15,212 nt of DNA, taken from the NCBI GenBank assembly GCA_934277845.1, contig CAKQVV010000028.1:1-15212 (forward strand), given 5' to 3'. Below are positions 6,874 through 15,156 of this stretch, piece after piece. Source of the DNA: an uncultured Clostridia bacterium. GTDB lineage: Bacteria > Bacillota > Clostridia > Christensenellales > Pumilibacteraceae. A program made the position numbers and the translations under genes. Each line of letters opens with the position of its first letter. The first letter of the stretch is position 1. The notes under the pieces are model-generated. The model ran no database searches, was not told where the DNA came from, and saw nothing but the letters and a program-made list of their open reading frames with translations.

Positions 6874-8880
6874 ATGAAAAAAGTATTTTATATTCTCGTT
6901 TGCGTCGCACTCGCAATCACGGCGGGACTCGCTACCGTGGCGTGCGGTACGAACAACACGCCGACCGAAGTAAAAGATCAGGGGAACTGGACGATTACCT
7001 CGCCCGACGGAACGATCGTTACTTCGCTCACTTTCGACGCGGACAACAAAATCTATTATTCGGTCAAAAAAGGCAATGCCGAAGTCGTTAAAAAATCCGA
7101 ACTCGGTTTCGATATCGAAGAGGACGACTTCAACCTTATCGCCGTTTCGGGCGTCAAGAACAAGCGGGTAAAAGGCAGTTACGACAACATTTCCGGCAAG
7201 TCGGCAACCGTGAATTACGATTGCAACGAAACGACCGTTACCTTCAGGGCGTGGAAGTTTTACCTCGACGTAACGATGCGTTCGTACGACGACGGTTACG
7301 CGTTCCGCTACGGAATCCGCGCGATCGACGGCAGCAGCGGCACCATGACGGTAAAAGAAGAGAAAACGCAGTTCGCGCTTCCCGACAATACGAACATGTG
7401 GGTAGAGGAGTATGCTTCTATCAACCCCAAGAAGGGCAACTTCTTCGCTTACGAGGTGCCTTATGACCGCCGTTCGGCAAAAGGACTCAATTCCGATCAG
7501 TACCTCGCAATGCCCATGCTGTACAGAGTAGGCGGCACCGACGTGTATTCTATGGTTACCGAATCCGCACTCATCGGCAGCGGTTTCTACGGCTCGTACC
7601 TTAAAGTTCCCGAGGGCATGGACGGCAGCAGCGTGCTTCAGACCTTTCACACCCCCGCACGGGCGATGCTGGACGACGACAAAATCGATTATCCGTTCGC
7701 TTCGCCGTGGCGCGTGGGTATCGCCGGCGATATGAAAACGGTTCAGGAGTCCGAACTCGTCGAAAAAGTTTACGACGACGCGGAGTACTGGAAACCGGAT
7801 GATTACAACACGCTTTCGGACGAAGAAAAGGCGATTTACGACTACGACTGGGTAGAGAACGGATTAGTCGCATGGAGCTGGCTTGCATATAACGGCACGC
7901 GTCCGCAAACCGACTTTTCGCTGCACCGCCAATACGTCGATCTCGCCGCGAATATGGGCTGGAAATACGTCCTTCTCGACGGCGGCTGGAATGCGGGGCT
8001 CAGCGATTCCACGCTTCGGAACTTTATGGACTACGCGAACAACGCGGGCGTAAAAGTTATCGTCTGGTGCAACGCGCTTACCGATTTCGGCAACGGCAAC
8101 CCCGTTATTCTTAAAAGCAAACTCGAAAAGTGGGCGAGTTTCGGCATCGCCGGAATCAAAATCGACTTCTTCGACGGTCAGAACGCCGACAATCCCACAC
8201 ATCAGGGCGAGGACAGCGAAACGATCAAGTGGTACGAGACGATTTATCAGGAAACCGCAAAACTCAAAATGATCGTAAACTGCCACGGCTCCAACAAGCC
8301 GACGGGCGAGCGCAGAATTTATCCCAACGTAACCAACCGCGAAGGCATTATGGGTAACGAGTTCAAAACGATCGACGCCGCTACCACGGTAAACGAATTG
8401 TTTACCCGTGCGGTAATAGGACCGAGCGATTTCACTCCCGTTGTCGTTCCTTACGGCAACGCTATCACCGGAGCGCATCAGATGGCTCTTTCGGTGCTGT
8501 TCGAAACCGGAACGCCCTCTATGGCAGACAAGGCGAATACATACTACGACGCGAAAATTATGGACTTTTATCGCTCGATCCCCTCGACGCGCGATAAAAC
8601 CGTATTCCTCGGCGGACAGCCCGACTATTATTACGCGGCAGCCGCCAAGGCGGGTGATACGTGGTTCGCGGGCATAGTGAACAGCGTCATCTCGGATACC
8701 GTTTCGATCGACCTGTCTTTTCTCGGCAGCGGCGAGTACGACGCGGAAATTTTTACCGATACCGGAAGCAACGGCAAGGATGTCGCGCGCGAAGTCCGCA
8801 CCGTTACGGCGGGCACAACGCTCACATTCGACCTTCGCGAGAACGGAGGCGTTGCGATCAGATTCATGAAAAAGGCTTAA
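6874..8880 (+). CDS. Glycoside hydrolase family 97 lipoprotein, retaining type
   Basis: This encodes 668 residues. A signal peptide ends in TVAC with Cys24, a slightly atypical lipobox, so the enzyme is probably anchored outside the membrane. The layout is that of GH97: an N-terminal beta-sandwich (about 37-310), a TIM barrel (about 311-590; landmarks ASPWRVG, NMGWKYVLLDGGW, VKVIVW, GIAGIKIDFFDG, NCHGSNKPTG, YPNVTNREGIMGNEF) and a C-terminal beta domain. Compared from memory with SusB, Glu496 matches the general acid Glu532 and Glu490 matches the calcium ligand Glu526. The SusB bases Glu439 and Glu508 are absent (Gly472 replaces Glu508), and Asp431 stands where retaining GH97 enzymes have their nucleophile (Asp415 in BtGH97b). 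That favours an alpha-galactosidase or beta-L-arabinopyranosidase-like activity over alpha-glucosidase; the substrate is inference. It starts 11 bases after the previous stop with GGAGG at 6864-6868. Confidence 0.9.
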   Translation: MKKVFYILVCVALAITAGLATVACGTNNTPTEVKDQGNWTITSPDGTIVTSLTFDADNKIYYSVKKGNAEVVKKSELGFDIEEDDFNLIAVSGVKNKRVKGSYDNISGKSATVNYDCNETTVTFRAWKFYLDVTMRSYDDGYAFRYGIRAIDGSSGTMTVKEEKTQFALPDNTNMWVEEYASINPKKGNFFAYEVPYDRRSAKGLNSDQYLAMPMLYRVGGTDVYSMVTESALIGSGFYGSYLKVPEGMDGSSVLQTFHTPARAMLDDDKIDYPFASPWRVGIAGDMKTVQESELVEKVYDDAEYWKPDDYNTLSDEEKAIYDYDWVENGLVAWSWLAYNGTRPQTDFSLHRQYVDLAANMGWKYVLLDGGWNAGLSDSTLRNFMDYANNAGVKVIVWCNALTDFGNGNPVILKSKLEKWASFGIAGIKIDFFDGQNADNPTHQGEDSETIKWYETIYQETAKLKMIVNCHGSNKPTGERRIYPNVTNREGIMGNEFKTIDAATTVNELFTRAVIGPSDFTPVVVPYGNAITGAHQMALSVLFETGTPSMADKANTYYDAKIMDFYRSIPSTRDKTVFLGGQPDYYYAAAAKAGDTWFAGIVNSVISDTVSIDLSFLGSGEYDAEIFTDTGSNGKDVAREVRTVTAGTTLTFDLRENGGVAIRFMKKA

Positions 8881-8904
8881 ATCAGACTACAGGAGGACAA
8901 TTTT

Positions 8905-10350
8905 ATGAAAAAATATAGTTTCAGAAGGGCGATCGTAGCCGGAATACTGTGCGTTGCGACACTCTTTACCGTGGCGTGCGGCGGCACGAATAATCCGACC
9001 GGCAACGACTGGTGGACGACTACCGGCTCGCTTACCAAAGACGCGGACGGCAAAGTCGTATTCAGCAACGTGGAAATCAAACTCAACACGGTCGTGGCAG
9101 GCGACGACAAACAGGCGTTCTACAACGTAGTTCAGCGTTTCAATCGCGAGTACGACGGTAAAATCAACGTTATCATAACCAACACGGGTGCCAGTGTTTA
9201 CGAGGATACCGTATCGAAACAGATCAACAATAATACGAATCCGCCCGACCTTATAATGTCCCATCAGAAGTCGCACAAGAACTTTGCGGACAATCGCCTT
9301 ATCCAACCCCTTAACGAGGCGATGGAGCAGTCGGGTATCACGCTTAATCTTTCAGATTACTCGTCCGGACTCGCGCAGTATTCTTCGCTCGGTTACGAAG
9401 GCAAAACCTATTCGATTCCGATTGACGGGCAAAGCCTCGTAGTCGTTTACAACAAGCAACTTCTCGCAAAGTACGCTACAGCCGCACCGACTGACCGTGC
9501 CGGACTTCTGGATATTTGCCGCAAGTTCAAAGAGGATTCCGCAAACGGCGGAAAAGCGGCTATCGCATGGGCGACCGGCGGCGACTATTTCGTAAACTAT
9601 ATGTTCCTCACCGCGCTCCTTCAGAACGGCGTATCGCTTTACAAAAACGATTACACCGTCGACTGGTACGATAACGAAACAAACCGCGCCGCGTTCAAAG
9701 CCGCGTTCACGTCTTTCCGCGAACTGTTCGACAACTCGTATGCAAACCTTAACGAAGCGTCAAGCACCGCGCTTACCGACTTCGTTTCCGGGAAACGCCT
9801 GTTCTACTTCTTGTGTCCGTGGGAACTTACCAGTCTCGTAAGTCAGTTTGCGGCGACGAATAACGTCAGCGAAACGGAAGTTCTCGAAAACCATCTCGGC
9901 GGCGCAAGCGTTTCCGGCTGGTTTGCGATGAGCGACAACGCGAACAAGAACGCCGTTTACGGCGATTCGCACTTTTTCGCGATGTCCAAAACGGTTACCG
10001 ATATCAACGTAAAAGCGGCGATCGTCGAGTTTATCAGATGGTTCACCGTCAACTCGACCGCGGGCGCGCAGTGGGCAAAAGCGGGTCACGTTACCGCGTC
10101 CAACGTTATAGCCGAATCGGACGTTTATAAAAACGATTCTTACGTAAGCACATTCATCTCGAAGTTCTACCCGGATATCGACAACTTCCGTTGTGTGGGC
10201 AACACTCCGTATTATGCCGATACGCTTTCTAACCTTCAGGGCATATTTGCCGATACGGTGGGTAACAAAAACGCTACCGACGAAACCGACGAGGCGACCA
10301 TCAGAAGCAAACAAAACACCGTAAACAACAACGTTTCGTTCTTCGGCTGA
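8905..10350 (+). CDS. Sugar ABC transporter substrate-binding lipoprotein
   Basis: This encodes 481 residues of the family 1 extracellular solute-binding protein type. The signal peptide ends in TVAC with Cys25. After a short Gly/Asn/Thr linker the fold begins near residue 53 (VEIKLNTVV), followed by a helix VVQRFNREYDGKINV, the segment NNNTNPPDLIMSHQ where these proteins often have PDV, and YNKQLLAKY. Length and order are normal for the family. AGGAGG at 8891-8896 is 8 bases from the ATG, and permease genes follow after 13 bases, so this is the most likely partner of the importer. It would capture a mono- or oligosaccharide outside the membrane and deliver it to the permeases. The specific sugar cannot be read from the sequence. 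Confidence 0.9.
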   Translation: MKKYSFRRAIVAGILCVATLFTVACGGTNNPTGNDWWTTTGSLTKDADGKVVFSNVEIKLNTVVAGDDKQAFYNVVQRFNREYDGKINVIITNTGASVYEDTVSKQINNNTNPPDLIMSHQKSHKNFADNRLIQPLNEAMEQSGITLNLSDYSSGLAQYSSLGYEGKTYSIPIDGQSLVVVYNKQLLAKYATAAPTDRAGLLDICRKFKEDSANGGKAAIAWATGGDYFVNYMFLTALLQNGVSLYKNDYTVDWYDNETNRAAFKAAFTSFRELFDNSYANLNEASSTALTDFVSGKRLFYFLCPWELTSLVSQFAATNNVSETEVLENHLGGASVSGWFAMSDNANKNAVYGDSHFFAMSKTVTDINVKAAIVEFIRWFTVNSTAGAQWAKAGHVTASNVIAESDVYKNDSYVSTFISKFYPDIDNFRCVGNTPYYADTLSNLQGIFADTVGNKNATDETDEATIRSKQNTVNNNVSFFG

Positions 10351-10363
10351 TCGGAGATAAAAA

Positions 10364-11410
10364 ATGGAAATCGACATAAAAAGAAAAATAGCGGAGCAGA
10401 AAAAGCGCAAGCGGCAGGAAGCGTTGCTTGCCCTTGCGCTTATCAGCCCGTTTCTTATCGTGTTCGTGTTGTTCACGCTTATACCGTTCATAATGGGATT
10501 CGTATTCTCGTTTATGCGGTATAATCCGTACATTCCGGAACAGAATCAGTTTACGGGGCTTCAGAACTATATAAATATCTTTAATCTTTCCAACCCCATA
10601 TCGAAATCGTTCTGGGATTCGTTTTTGACGATGTTTGTGTTCGACGCGGTAGCGGTTCCGCTCCTTATAATCATACCGCTTTGCCTTGCGTACCTCATCA
10701 ACATGAATCCTCCCGGGTACAAGATTTTCCGCGCGATCATCTATCTTCCGAGCATCGTTTCGGTTACGATCGTCGGTATAATCTTCGGCAATATGTTCAA
10801 AGGCGATGAATCCGGTCTTATCAACGCGATACTCGGTACGAAAATAGAGTGGCTCGCCGGAAAGCCTTGGGCGGGCGATACTTTGCGCTGGGTGGTTATG
10901 CTCATTGCGAGTATCTGGTGGCAGACGGGCACGAACTTCGTCATATTTTCGGGTGCGCTGCGCGACGTCCCGAAATCCCTGTACGAAGCGTGCGAAATGG
11001 ACGGCGGAAGCAGATGGAAACGCATTTGTTATGTAACGCTCCCTAATATCCGTTCATCGATCAACGTGTGTCTGTTCAATACGCTTATAGGTTATCTCAA
11101 CCTGTACGCGCAGCCTTATGTTCTTAACACGTACGAAAACGAAGATATTTTCGTTGCGCCCATGATGTTTATCCAGAAATATCTTATGGGCGGAATGACT
11201 TACGCAAAGCAAACGGGCTACATATGCGCGTCCGCGATAGTTTTCGGACTTATCGTCATGGCGTTCAGCGTCGCCGAACGTCGTATAACCGCACCGCGCC
11301 GCAAAAAGACGCGTCACAGCGAACTTTGCGGTGTTTACGAAGCGGACAAAATTATGATCGACGGCTTGGCTTCTTCGACGACGGAGGATACGGCAAATGG
11401 AAAAGACTAA
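10364..11410 (+). CDS. Sugar ABC transporter permease, MalF-like
   Basis: This encodes 348 residues with a basic N-terminus (KRKIAEQKKRKR) and about six membrane segments, roughly 21-48, 85-112, 121-145, 176-200, 231-254 and 287-308. The cytoplasmic EAA loop that docks on the ATPase is visible at 208-227 (EACEMDGG...VTLP), with Cys210 in place of the second Ala. After the last segment, at AERRI, the protein continues for about 40 residues and contains MIDGLAS at 331-337, a motif normally found at the C-terminus of MalG-type partners and present at the end of the next gene. GGAG at 10353-10356 lies 7 bases before the ATG. Its last 14 bases overlap the next gene, implying coupled translation. 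Role: one half of the membrane channel of the sugar importer. Confidence 0.92.
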   Translation: MEIDIKRKIAEQKKRKRQEALLALALISPFLIVFVLFTLIPFIMGFVFSFMRYNPYIPEQNQFTGLQNYINIFNLSNPISKSFWDSFLTMFVFDAVAVPLLIIIPLCLAYLINMNPPGYKIFRAIIYLPSIVSVTIVGIIFGNMFKGDESGLINAILGTKIEWLAGKPWAGDTLRWVVMLIASIWWQTGTNFVIFSGALRDVPKSLYEACEMDGGSRWKRICYVTLPNIRSSINVCLFNTLIGYLNLYAQPYVLNTYENEDIFVAPMMFIQKYLMGGMTYAKQTGYICASAIVFGLIVMAFSVAERRITAPRRKKTRHSELCGVYEADKIMIDGLASSTTEDTANGKD

Positions 11411-12317
11411 AAAAATCCTTACGAAATCGGAAAGAACGCGTCGGCGCGAAAAAATCGTGTCGTTCGTTATACTTTTCATCGCCAGCGTAATATGGGTAAT
11501 ACCGCTCGTCTATATGGTCGGAACGTCCTTTAAGTCCGACTACGACCTCGTCGCAAATCCCGACAAACTTTTTCCGTCGGCATGGAGCGAGTGGACGATA
11601 AAGCACTATTACGGTTTTATTATCCGCGACGGCAAAATCGACAATATGCCCGTGTGGATGCTCAACTCGCTCTGGTCTACGCTCGCGACGGTCGGTCTCA
11701 CCGTAATAGTCGATCTTCTTACGGCGTACGCGGTGGTTTTTCTCAAATTCAAAGGCAAGCAATCGCTCATGAAGTTCCTGCTTTTGTGGATGGCGGTACC
11801 GGGCGTTATCGGAACGGCTCCGTCGTTCGCGCTGTATTCGAGCATAAAAAACTCGCTTCAAATCTCTTCATACGTGGCATCGTATATCTATATTTATATA
11901 TGGATCGTCGTTCCGGGGATTACGGGAATATTCAATATGCTGCTTATGCGCAATTTCTTTGAATCTATTCCCAAAGAAATCGTTGACAGCGCGAAAAGCG
12001 ACGGCGCAAGCAATATGAAGATCTTTCGCCGTATCGTTTGTCCGCTTGCAAAATCAACCATAATGCTTGTGGTGTTGTTTACGTTTACCGGCAGCTGGAA
12101 CAGCCTTGTCTGGCCGCAACTTCTGCTTTCCGGCGAACTGTCATACTGGAACACGGTTACCGTCGCGCTTACCGGCTATACGGGCGGAGGCGGCTGGAGT
12201 GCTACCGGTGTCGCTATGGCTACCAGCGTATTCGCGCTTATTCCCATAGTAATTATCTTTATAATCACTCAGAACAAAATGATCGACGGTCTTGCGTCTA
12301 CCGGCGTAAAGGCGTAA
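11397..12317 (+). CDS. Sugar ABC transporter permease, MalG-like
   Basis: This encodes 306 residues with about six membrane segments: near 21-44, 90-114, 122-142, 152-178, 218-240 and 268-290. The EAA loop appears as DSAKSDGAS (197-205), with Asp where Glu is usual. The C-terminus NKMIDGLASTGVKA is the typical MalG-type tail, which in the E. coli maltose importer reaches into the MalK dimer interface. The start at 11397 lies inside the preceding permease gene and is preceded by GGAGG at 11383-11387. It forms the channel with the protein from 10364-11410. Confidence 0.93.
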   Translation: MEKTKKILTKSERTRRREKIVSFVILFIASVIWVIPLVYMVGTSFKSDYDLVANPDKLFPSAWSEWTIKHYYGFIIRDGKIDNMPVWMLNSLWSTLATVGLTVIVDLLTAYAVVFLKFKGKQSLMKFLLLWMAVPGVIGTAPSFALYSSIKNSLQISSYVASYIYIYIWIVVPGITGIFNMLLMRNFFESIPKEIVDSAKSDGASNMKIFRRIVCPLAKSTIMLVVLFTFTGSWNSLVWPQLLLSGELSYWNTVTVALTGYTGGGGWSATGVAMATSVFALIPIVIIFIITQNKMIDGLASTGVKA

Positions 12318-12335
12318 ACAGGAGGAATACACACA

Positions 12336-14114
12336 ATGAATACCGAAACCAAACCCTTTCTTTCTCTCAGACACGTCGAAAAAATCTATCCGAACGGCGA
12401 AAAGGCGGTTTATGACTTTAACCTCGACATAAACAAAAAGGAATTTATCGTTATAGTCGGACCGTCCGGTTGCGGAAAGTCGACCACGCTTCGTATGATC
12501 GCCGGTCTTGAAGATATTACGTCGGGCGATATTTTCCTCGAAGACGAACTTCTCAACTACAAACCGAGCAAGGATCGTAAAATGGCGATCGTGTTCCAGA
12601 GTTACGCGCTTTATCCGCAGATGAACGTGTTTGACAATATAGCGTTCCCGCTCACGATAAACAAGTATCCCGCGCCGGTGGTCGATAAAAAACTCTATCC
12701 CGCGGCGGAAGCAAAACGCATACTTTCGGAGCATGACTTCTCGACGGTTGCCGACATGCTCAGCGCGGCGTTTGCCGTAAAACTCAGAAAGAACGAACGC
12801 GCCGAAAAACTTGCTACGGTATTTGCGAGTACACCCGAAGCAGCCCGGATTCTTATCGACCTTTACGCGCCTCTCGACGCTGCGGCAAAGGCAAAAGGGT
12901 TGAACAGAAAGGAAGAGGCGAAAGAGAACGAGGACGAAAAAACGGGGATTCTCGCATCGTGGAACGAGTCGCTTGACGCCGTGATCGAAGAGGGTAAAAA
13001 GCGTCTGGACGAAGCGGGCGAGAAATACAACGACAGGTTCGAGATGCTCGACGACAACGGTGAAGTCAGGATAGAAAGCCGTATGCTCACGCCTTACGAA
13101 ATTCGTAAAAAGGTTTACGAAACGGCGGAAATTCTCGATCTTCGCCCGTATCTCGACAAACTTCCCAAAGAACTCTCCGGAGGACAGATGCAACGCGTCG
13201 CGCTCGGCAGAGCGATTATCAAGAACGTGCCCATCTTTATGATGGACGAGCCGCTGTCCAACCTCGACGCAAAACTGCGCCTTACGATGCGCAGCGAAAT
13301 AGTCAAACTTCACAACAAAATAGGCGCGACGACAATTTACGTTACTCACGACCAGACGGAAGCAATGACTATGGCAACGCGTATCGTCGTAATGTCGCGC
13401 GGATTCGTCCAGCAGATCGGCTCGCCCGAAGAGGTGTACAACGATCCGCACAACGTGTTCGTCGCGCGCTTTATCGGTTCACCGACGATGAATATGTTTG
13501 ACGTAAATTACGATCGCGAGAAAAATACGATCGCGTTCGGAAACGACGAAATTTCGCTCGGTGAAGGGTTTGTCGCTCGTCACGACGCTTTCTATGCGAA
13601 CAAGGAAGGCGAATTAGTCGCCATGCAGGCGGGATTCGACGAGAAAGCGCGCGAAAAACTACTCAAACTTCTTTCCGTTACCGGCGAAAGCAGAGTAATC
13701 AATGCGAACAAAAGAACCGGGAAGAGTATTATCGAACGCATAAAAGAGAAATTCGGAAAGGCGGAAAACGAAGATGAGCGTTACGCCGACGAAAAGCGCG
13801 TGCTCGCCGAAAAACTCGACGAGATTCGCGGTTGCGCTTCGTGCAATCATACACTCATTGTCGGTATCCGTCCCGAACGCATCAAAGTCGAGAAGAAACG
13901 CGGCAAGGCGAAAAACGGCGGATTCGTCGTAAAACCGACCGTTTGCGAACTTCTTGGCGGCGAATACAACGTGCATTTCGATTTCTGCGGTAAAGATATG
14001 ATCGGAAGAATAGACGCAAAGCACAAGGTTACCATCGACGATGAACTTACCGTTGCTTTCGCGCCCGAGGATCTTTACGTTTTCGATCCGATTACCGGAG
14101 ACGTGATAAAATGA
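12336..14114 (+). CDS. MalK/UgpC-like ABC transporter ATPase with two large insertions
   Basis: This encodes 592 residues against about 370 for MalK. All ATPase motifs are present: Walker A GPSGCGKST (42-50), Q-loop Gln88, signature LSGGQ (280-284), Walker B FMMDE with Asp304 and Glu305, D-loop NLD (309-311) and switch His338. Spacing equals E. coli MalK from Lys48 to Gln88 (40) and from Ser281 through Glu305 to His338 (24 and 33), but Gln88 to Ser281 is 193 residues instead of 53. The extra 140 or so residues lie at about 113-248, within the helical subdomain. A second excess of about 80 residues (about 412-505) interrupts the C-terminal regulatory beta domain between FIGSPTMN (379-386) and GIRPERI (510-516). 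Both inserts are Lys/Glu-rich and probably helical; the second ends in CASC (500-503). AGGAGG at 12320-12325 precedes the start. Role: powering the two permeases. The function of the inserts is unknown. Confidence 0.93.
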   Translation: MNTETKPFLSLRHVEKIYPNGEKAVYDFNLDINKKEFIVIVGPSGCGKSTTLRMIAGLEDITSGDIFLEDELLNYKPSKDRKMAIVFQSYALYPQMNVFDNIAFPLTINKYPAPVVDKKLYPAAEAKRILSEHDFSTVADMLSAAFAVKLRKNERAEKLATVFASTPEAARILIDLYAPLDAAAKAKGLNRKEEAKENEDEKTGILASWNESLDAVIEEGKKRLDEAGEKYNDRFEMLDDNGEVRIESRMLTPYEIRKKVYETAEILDLRPYLDKLPKELSGGQMQRVALGRAIIKNVPIFMMDEPLSNLDAKLRLTMRSEIVKLHNKIGATTIYVTHDQTEAMTMATRIVVMSRGFVQQIGSPEEVYNDPHNVFVARFIGSPTMNMFDVNYDREKNTIAFGNDEISLGEGFVARHDAFYANKEGELVAMQAGFDEKAREKLLKLLSVTGESRVINANKRTGKSIIERIKEKFGKAENEDERYADEKRVLAEKLDEIRGCASCNHTLIVGIRPERIKVEKKRGKAKNGGFVVKPTVCELLGGEYNVHFDFCGKDMIGRIDAKHKVTIDDELTVAFAPEDLYVFDPITGDVIK

Positions 14115-15100
14115 GAGAGAAAAACGTCAGCCTTAAAGCCATAGCGTCGCGGGTGGGGTGTTCTATCAACACCGTGTCGCACGCGCTTCGGGATATGGAC
14201 GACATTTCGGAATCACTCAAAATCAGAATTCGCAAAACGGCGATTGAAATGGGATATTTACCCAATCACGTCGCACAAAAGATGAAAAAGGACGAACGAC
14301 TCGTGGTAGGAGTGTTTGCCGACAATTTCTCGAATCTGTATTTCAACACGCTGTACGGCGAACTTCTCAAAGTATTCCGTAGTCGCGAAGAACTTGATTG
14401 CGTGCTTATGCTTTCGGAAAAGTTCGACATCGAGATAATCAAGAAATGTATTCTTCAGCGCGTGGACATCATTATCACATATACCTTTTGCGACGAAAAC
14501 ACCGCCGAATTCGCACGGCTAAACAACGTTCGTATCATTTATGCCGGCAGTGTGTTCATGTACGACCTGGCGCGTCTGGACATGGACGCCGTAGACATCG
14601 ACAACAGGTGCGGGTGTCAGCTTGCGGCTCGGTATCTCAACAACTTTCACACAAGCGAAAAGTTCGTTTTCGTAGGCAACGACAACACTTTCAGCCGCTT
14701 TCGTTGCGACGTGTTCAAGGACGAGATCGGCAAGATAAACTCGTCGGCGCAGGTCGATTTCTACAACATCTCGACCGACGATATCCGCGTTCTTTACGAA
14801 AAAATTCTCGGCGGCTACCGCAGCGTATTCTGTTTCAACGATATGATCGCGTATGAAATGCTCAGCAAACTCGACAATCTCGTGGTGGACGTGCGCCGGA
14901 TGTTTCCCGACCTCCATATCTTGGGATTCGACGGACTTTGCGAATGGATAGAGGGGTTCCGACAGATTTCCACCATAACGATCGACTTCAAAATGTTCGC
15001 CGAAAAGGTGTACGAAGTCGCAAAATTCAGGATCGAAAACCCGACTTCGCCGCCCGTAAAAGTCACTTTACCGGTAACGCTTCATCAGAGAAAAGAATAG
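14111..15100 (+). CDS. LacI-family transcriptional regulator
   Basis: This encodes 329 residues. The N-terminal helix-turn-helix runs from about 6 to 27 (SLKAIASRVGCSINTVSHAL), followed by the family's hinge region (MGYLPNHVAQKM, 47-58) and an effector-binding domain of the periplasmic-binding-protein type from about 65. Recognition-helix positions equivalent to LacI Tyr17, Gln18 and Arg22 are Ile19, Asn20 and His24. The hinge leucine that LacI inserts into the operator centre is Met58 here, followed by two Lys. The start overlaps the ATPase stop in an ATGA, with GGAG at 14097-14100, so it is translated as part of the operon and is likely autoregulated. It probably senses the imported sugar and acts near the promoter at 17-46; which site it binds, and whether it represses or activates, is inference. 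Confidence 0.92.
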   Translation: MREKNVSLKAIASRVGCSINTVSHALRDMDDISESLKIRIRKTAIEMGYLPNHVAQKMKKDERLVVGVFADNFSNLYFNTLYGELLKVFRSREELDCVLMLSEKFDIEIIKKCILQRVDIIITYTFCDENTAEFARLNNVRIIYAGSVFMYDLARLDMDAVDIDNRCGCQLAARYLNNFHTSEKFVFVGNDNTFSRFRCDVFKDEIGKINSSAQVDFYNISTDDIRVLYEKILGGYRSVFCFNDMIAYEMLSKLDNLVVDVRRMFPDLHILGFDGLCEWIEGFRQISTITIDFKMFAEKVYEVAKFRIENPTSPPVKVTLPVTLHQRKE

Positions 15101-15126
15101 CAAAACATCTAAGAAAAACAGGACTA

Positions 15127-15148
15127 AACGAAAGAAAAGTATTTCGTT
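15127..15148 (+). other. Hairpin between the regulator gene and the terminator
   Basis: AACGAAA at 15127-15133 pairs with TTTCGTT at 15142-15148, a 7-bp stem around an 8-base loop. There is no U-run after it. It may help 3'-end stability or may simply be part of the terminator region. Confidence 0.4.
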
Positions 15149-15156
15149 CCGATCGG

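Noticed and set aside
12141..13451. Long - strand open frame opposite the second permease and the ATPase
   Set aside because: It spans two real genes whose products have clear family motifs; the antisense product is Arg/Phe/Val-rich and shows no family features. The same holds for 2908-4164 and 5072-5806.
12672..13850. The enlarged ATPase as a frameshift, chimera or two fused genes
   Set aside because: The frame is continuous, codon use and base composition do not change, and motif spacing on both sides of the first insert matches MalK exactly, so the inserts look like genuine additions within one protein.
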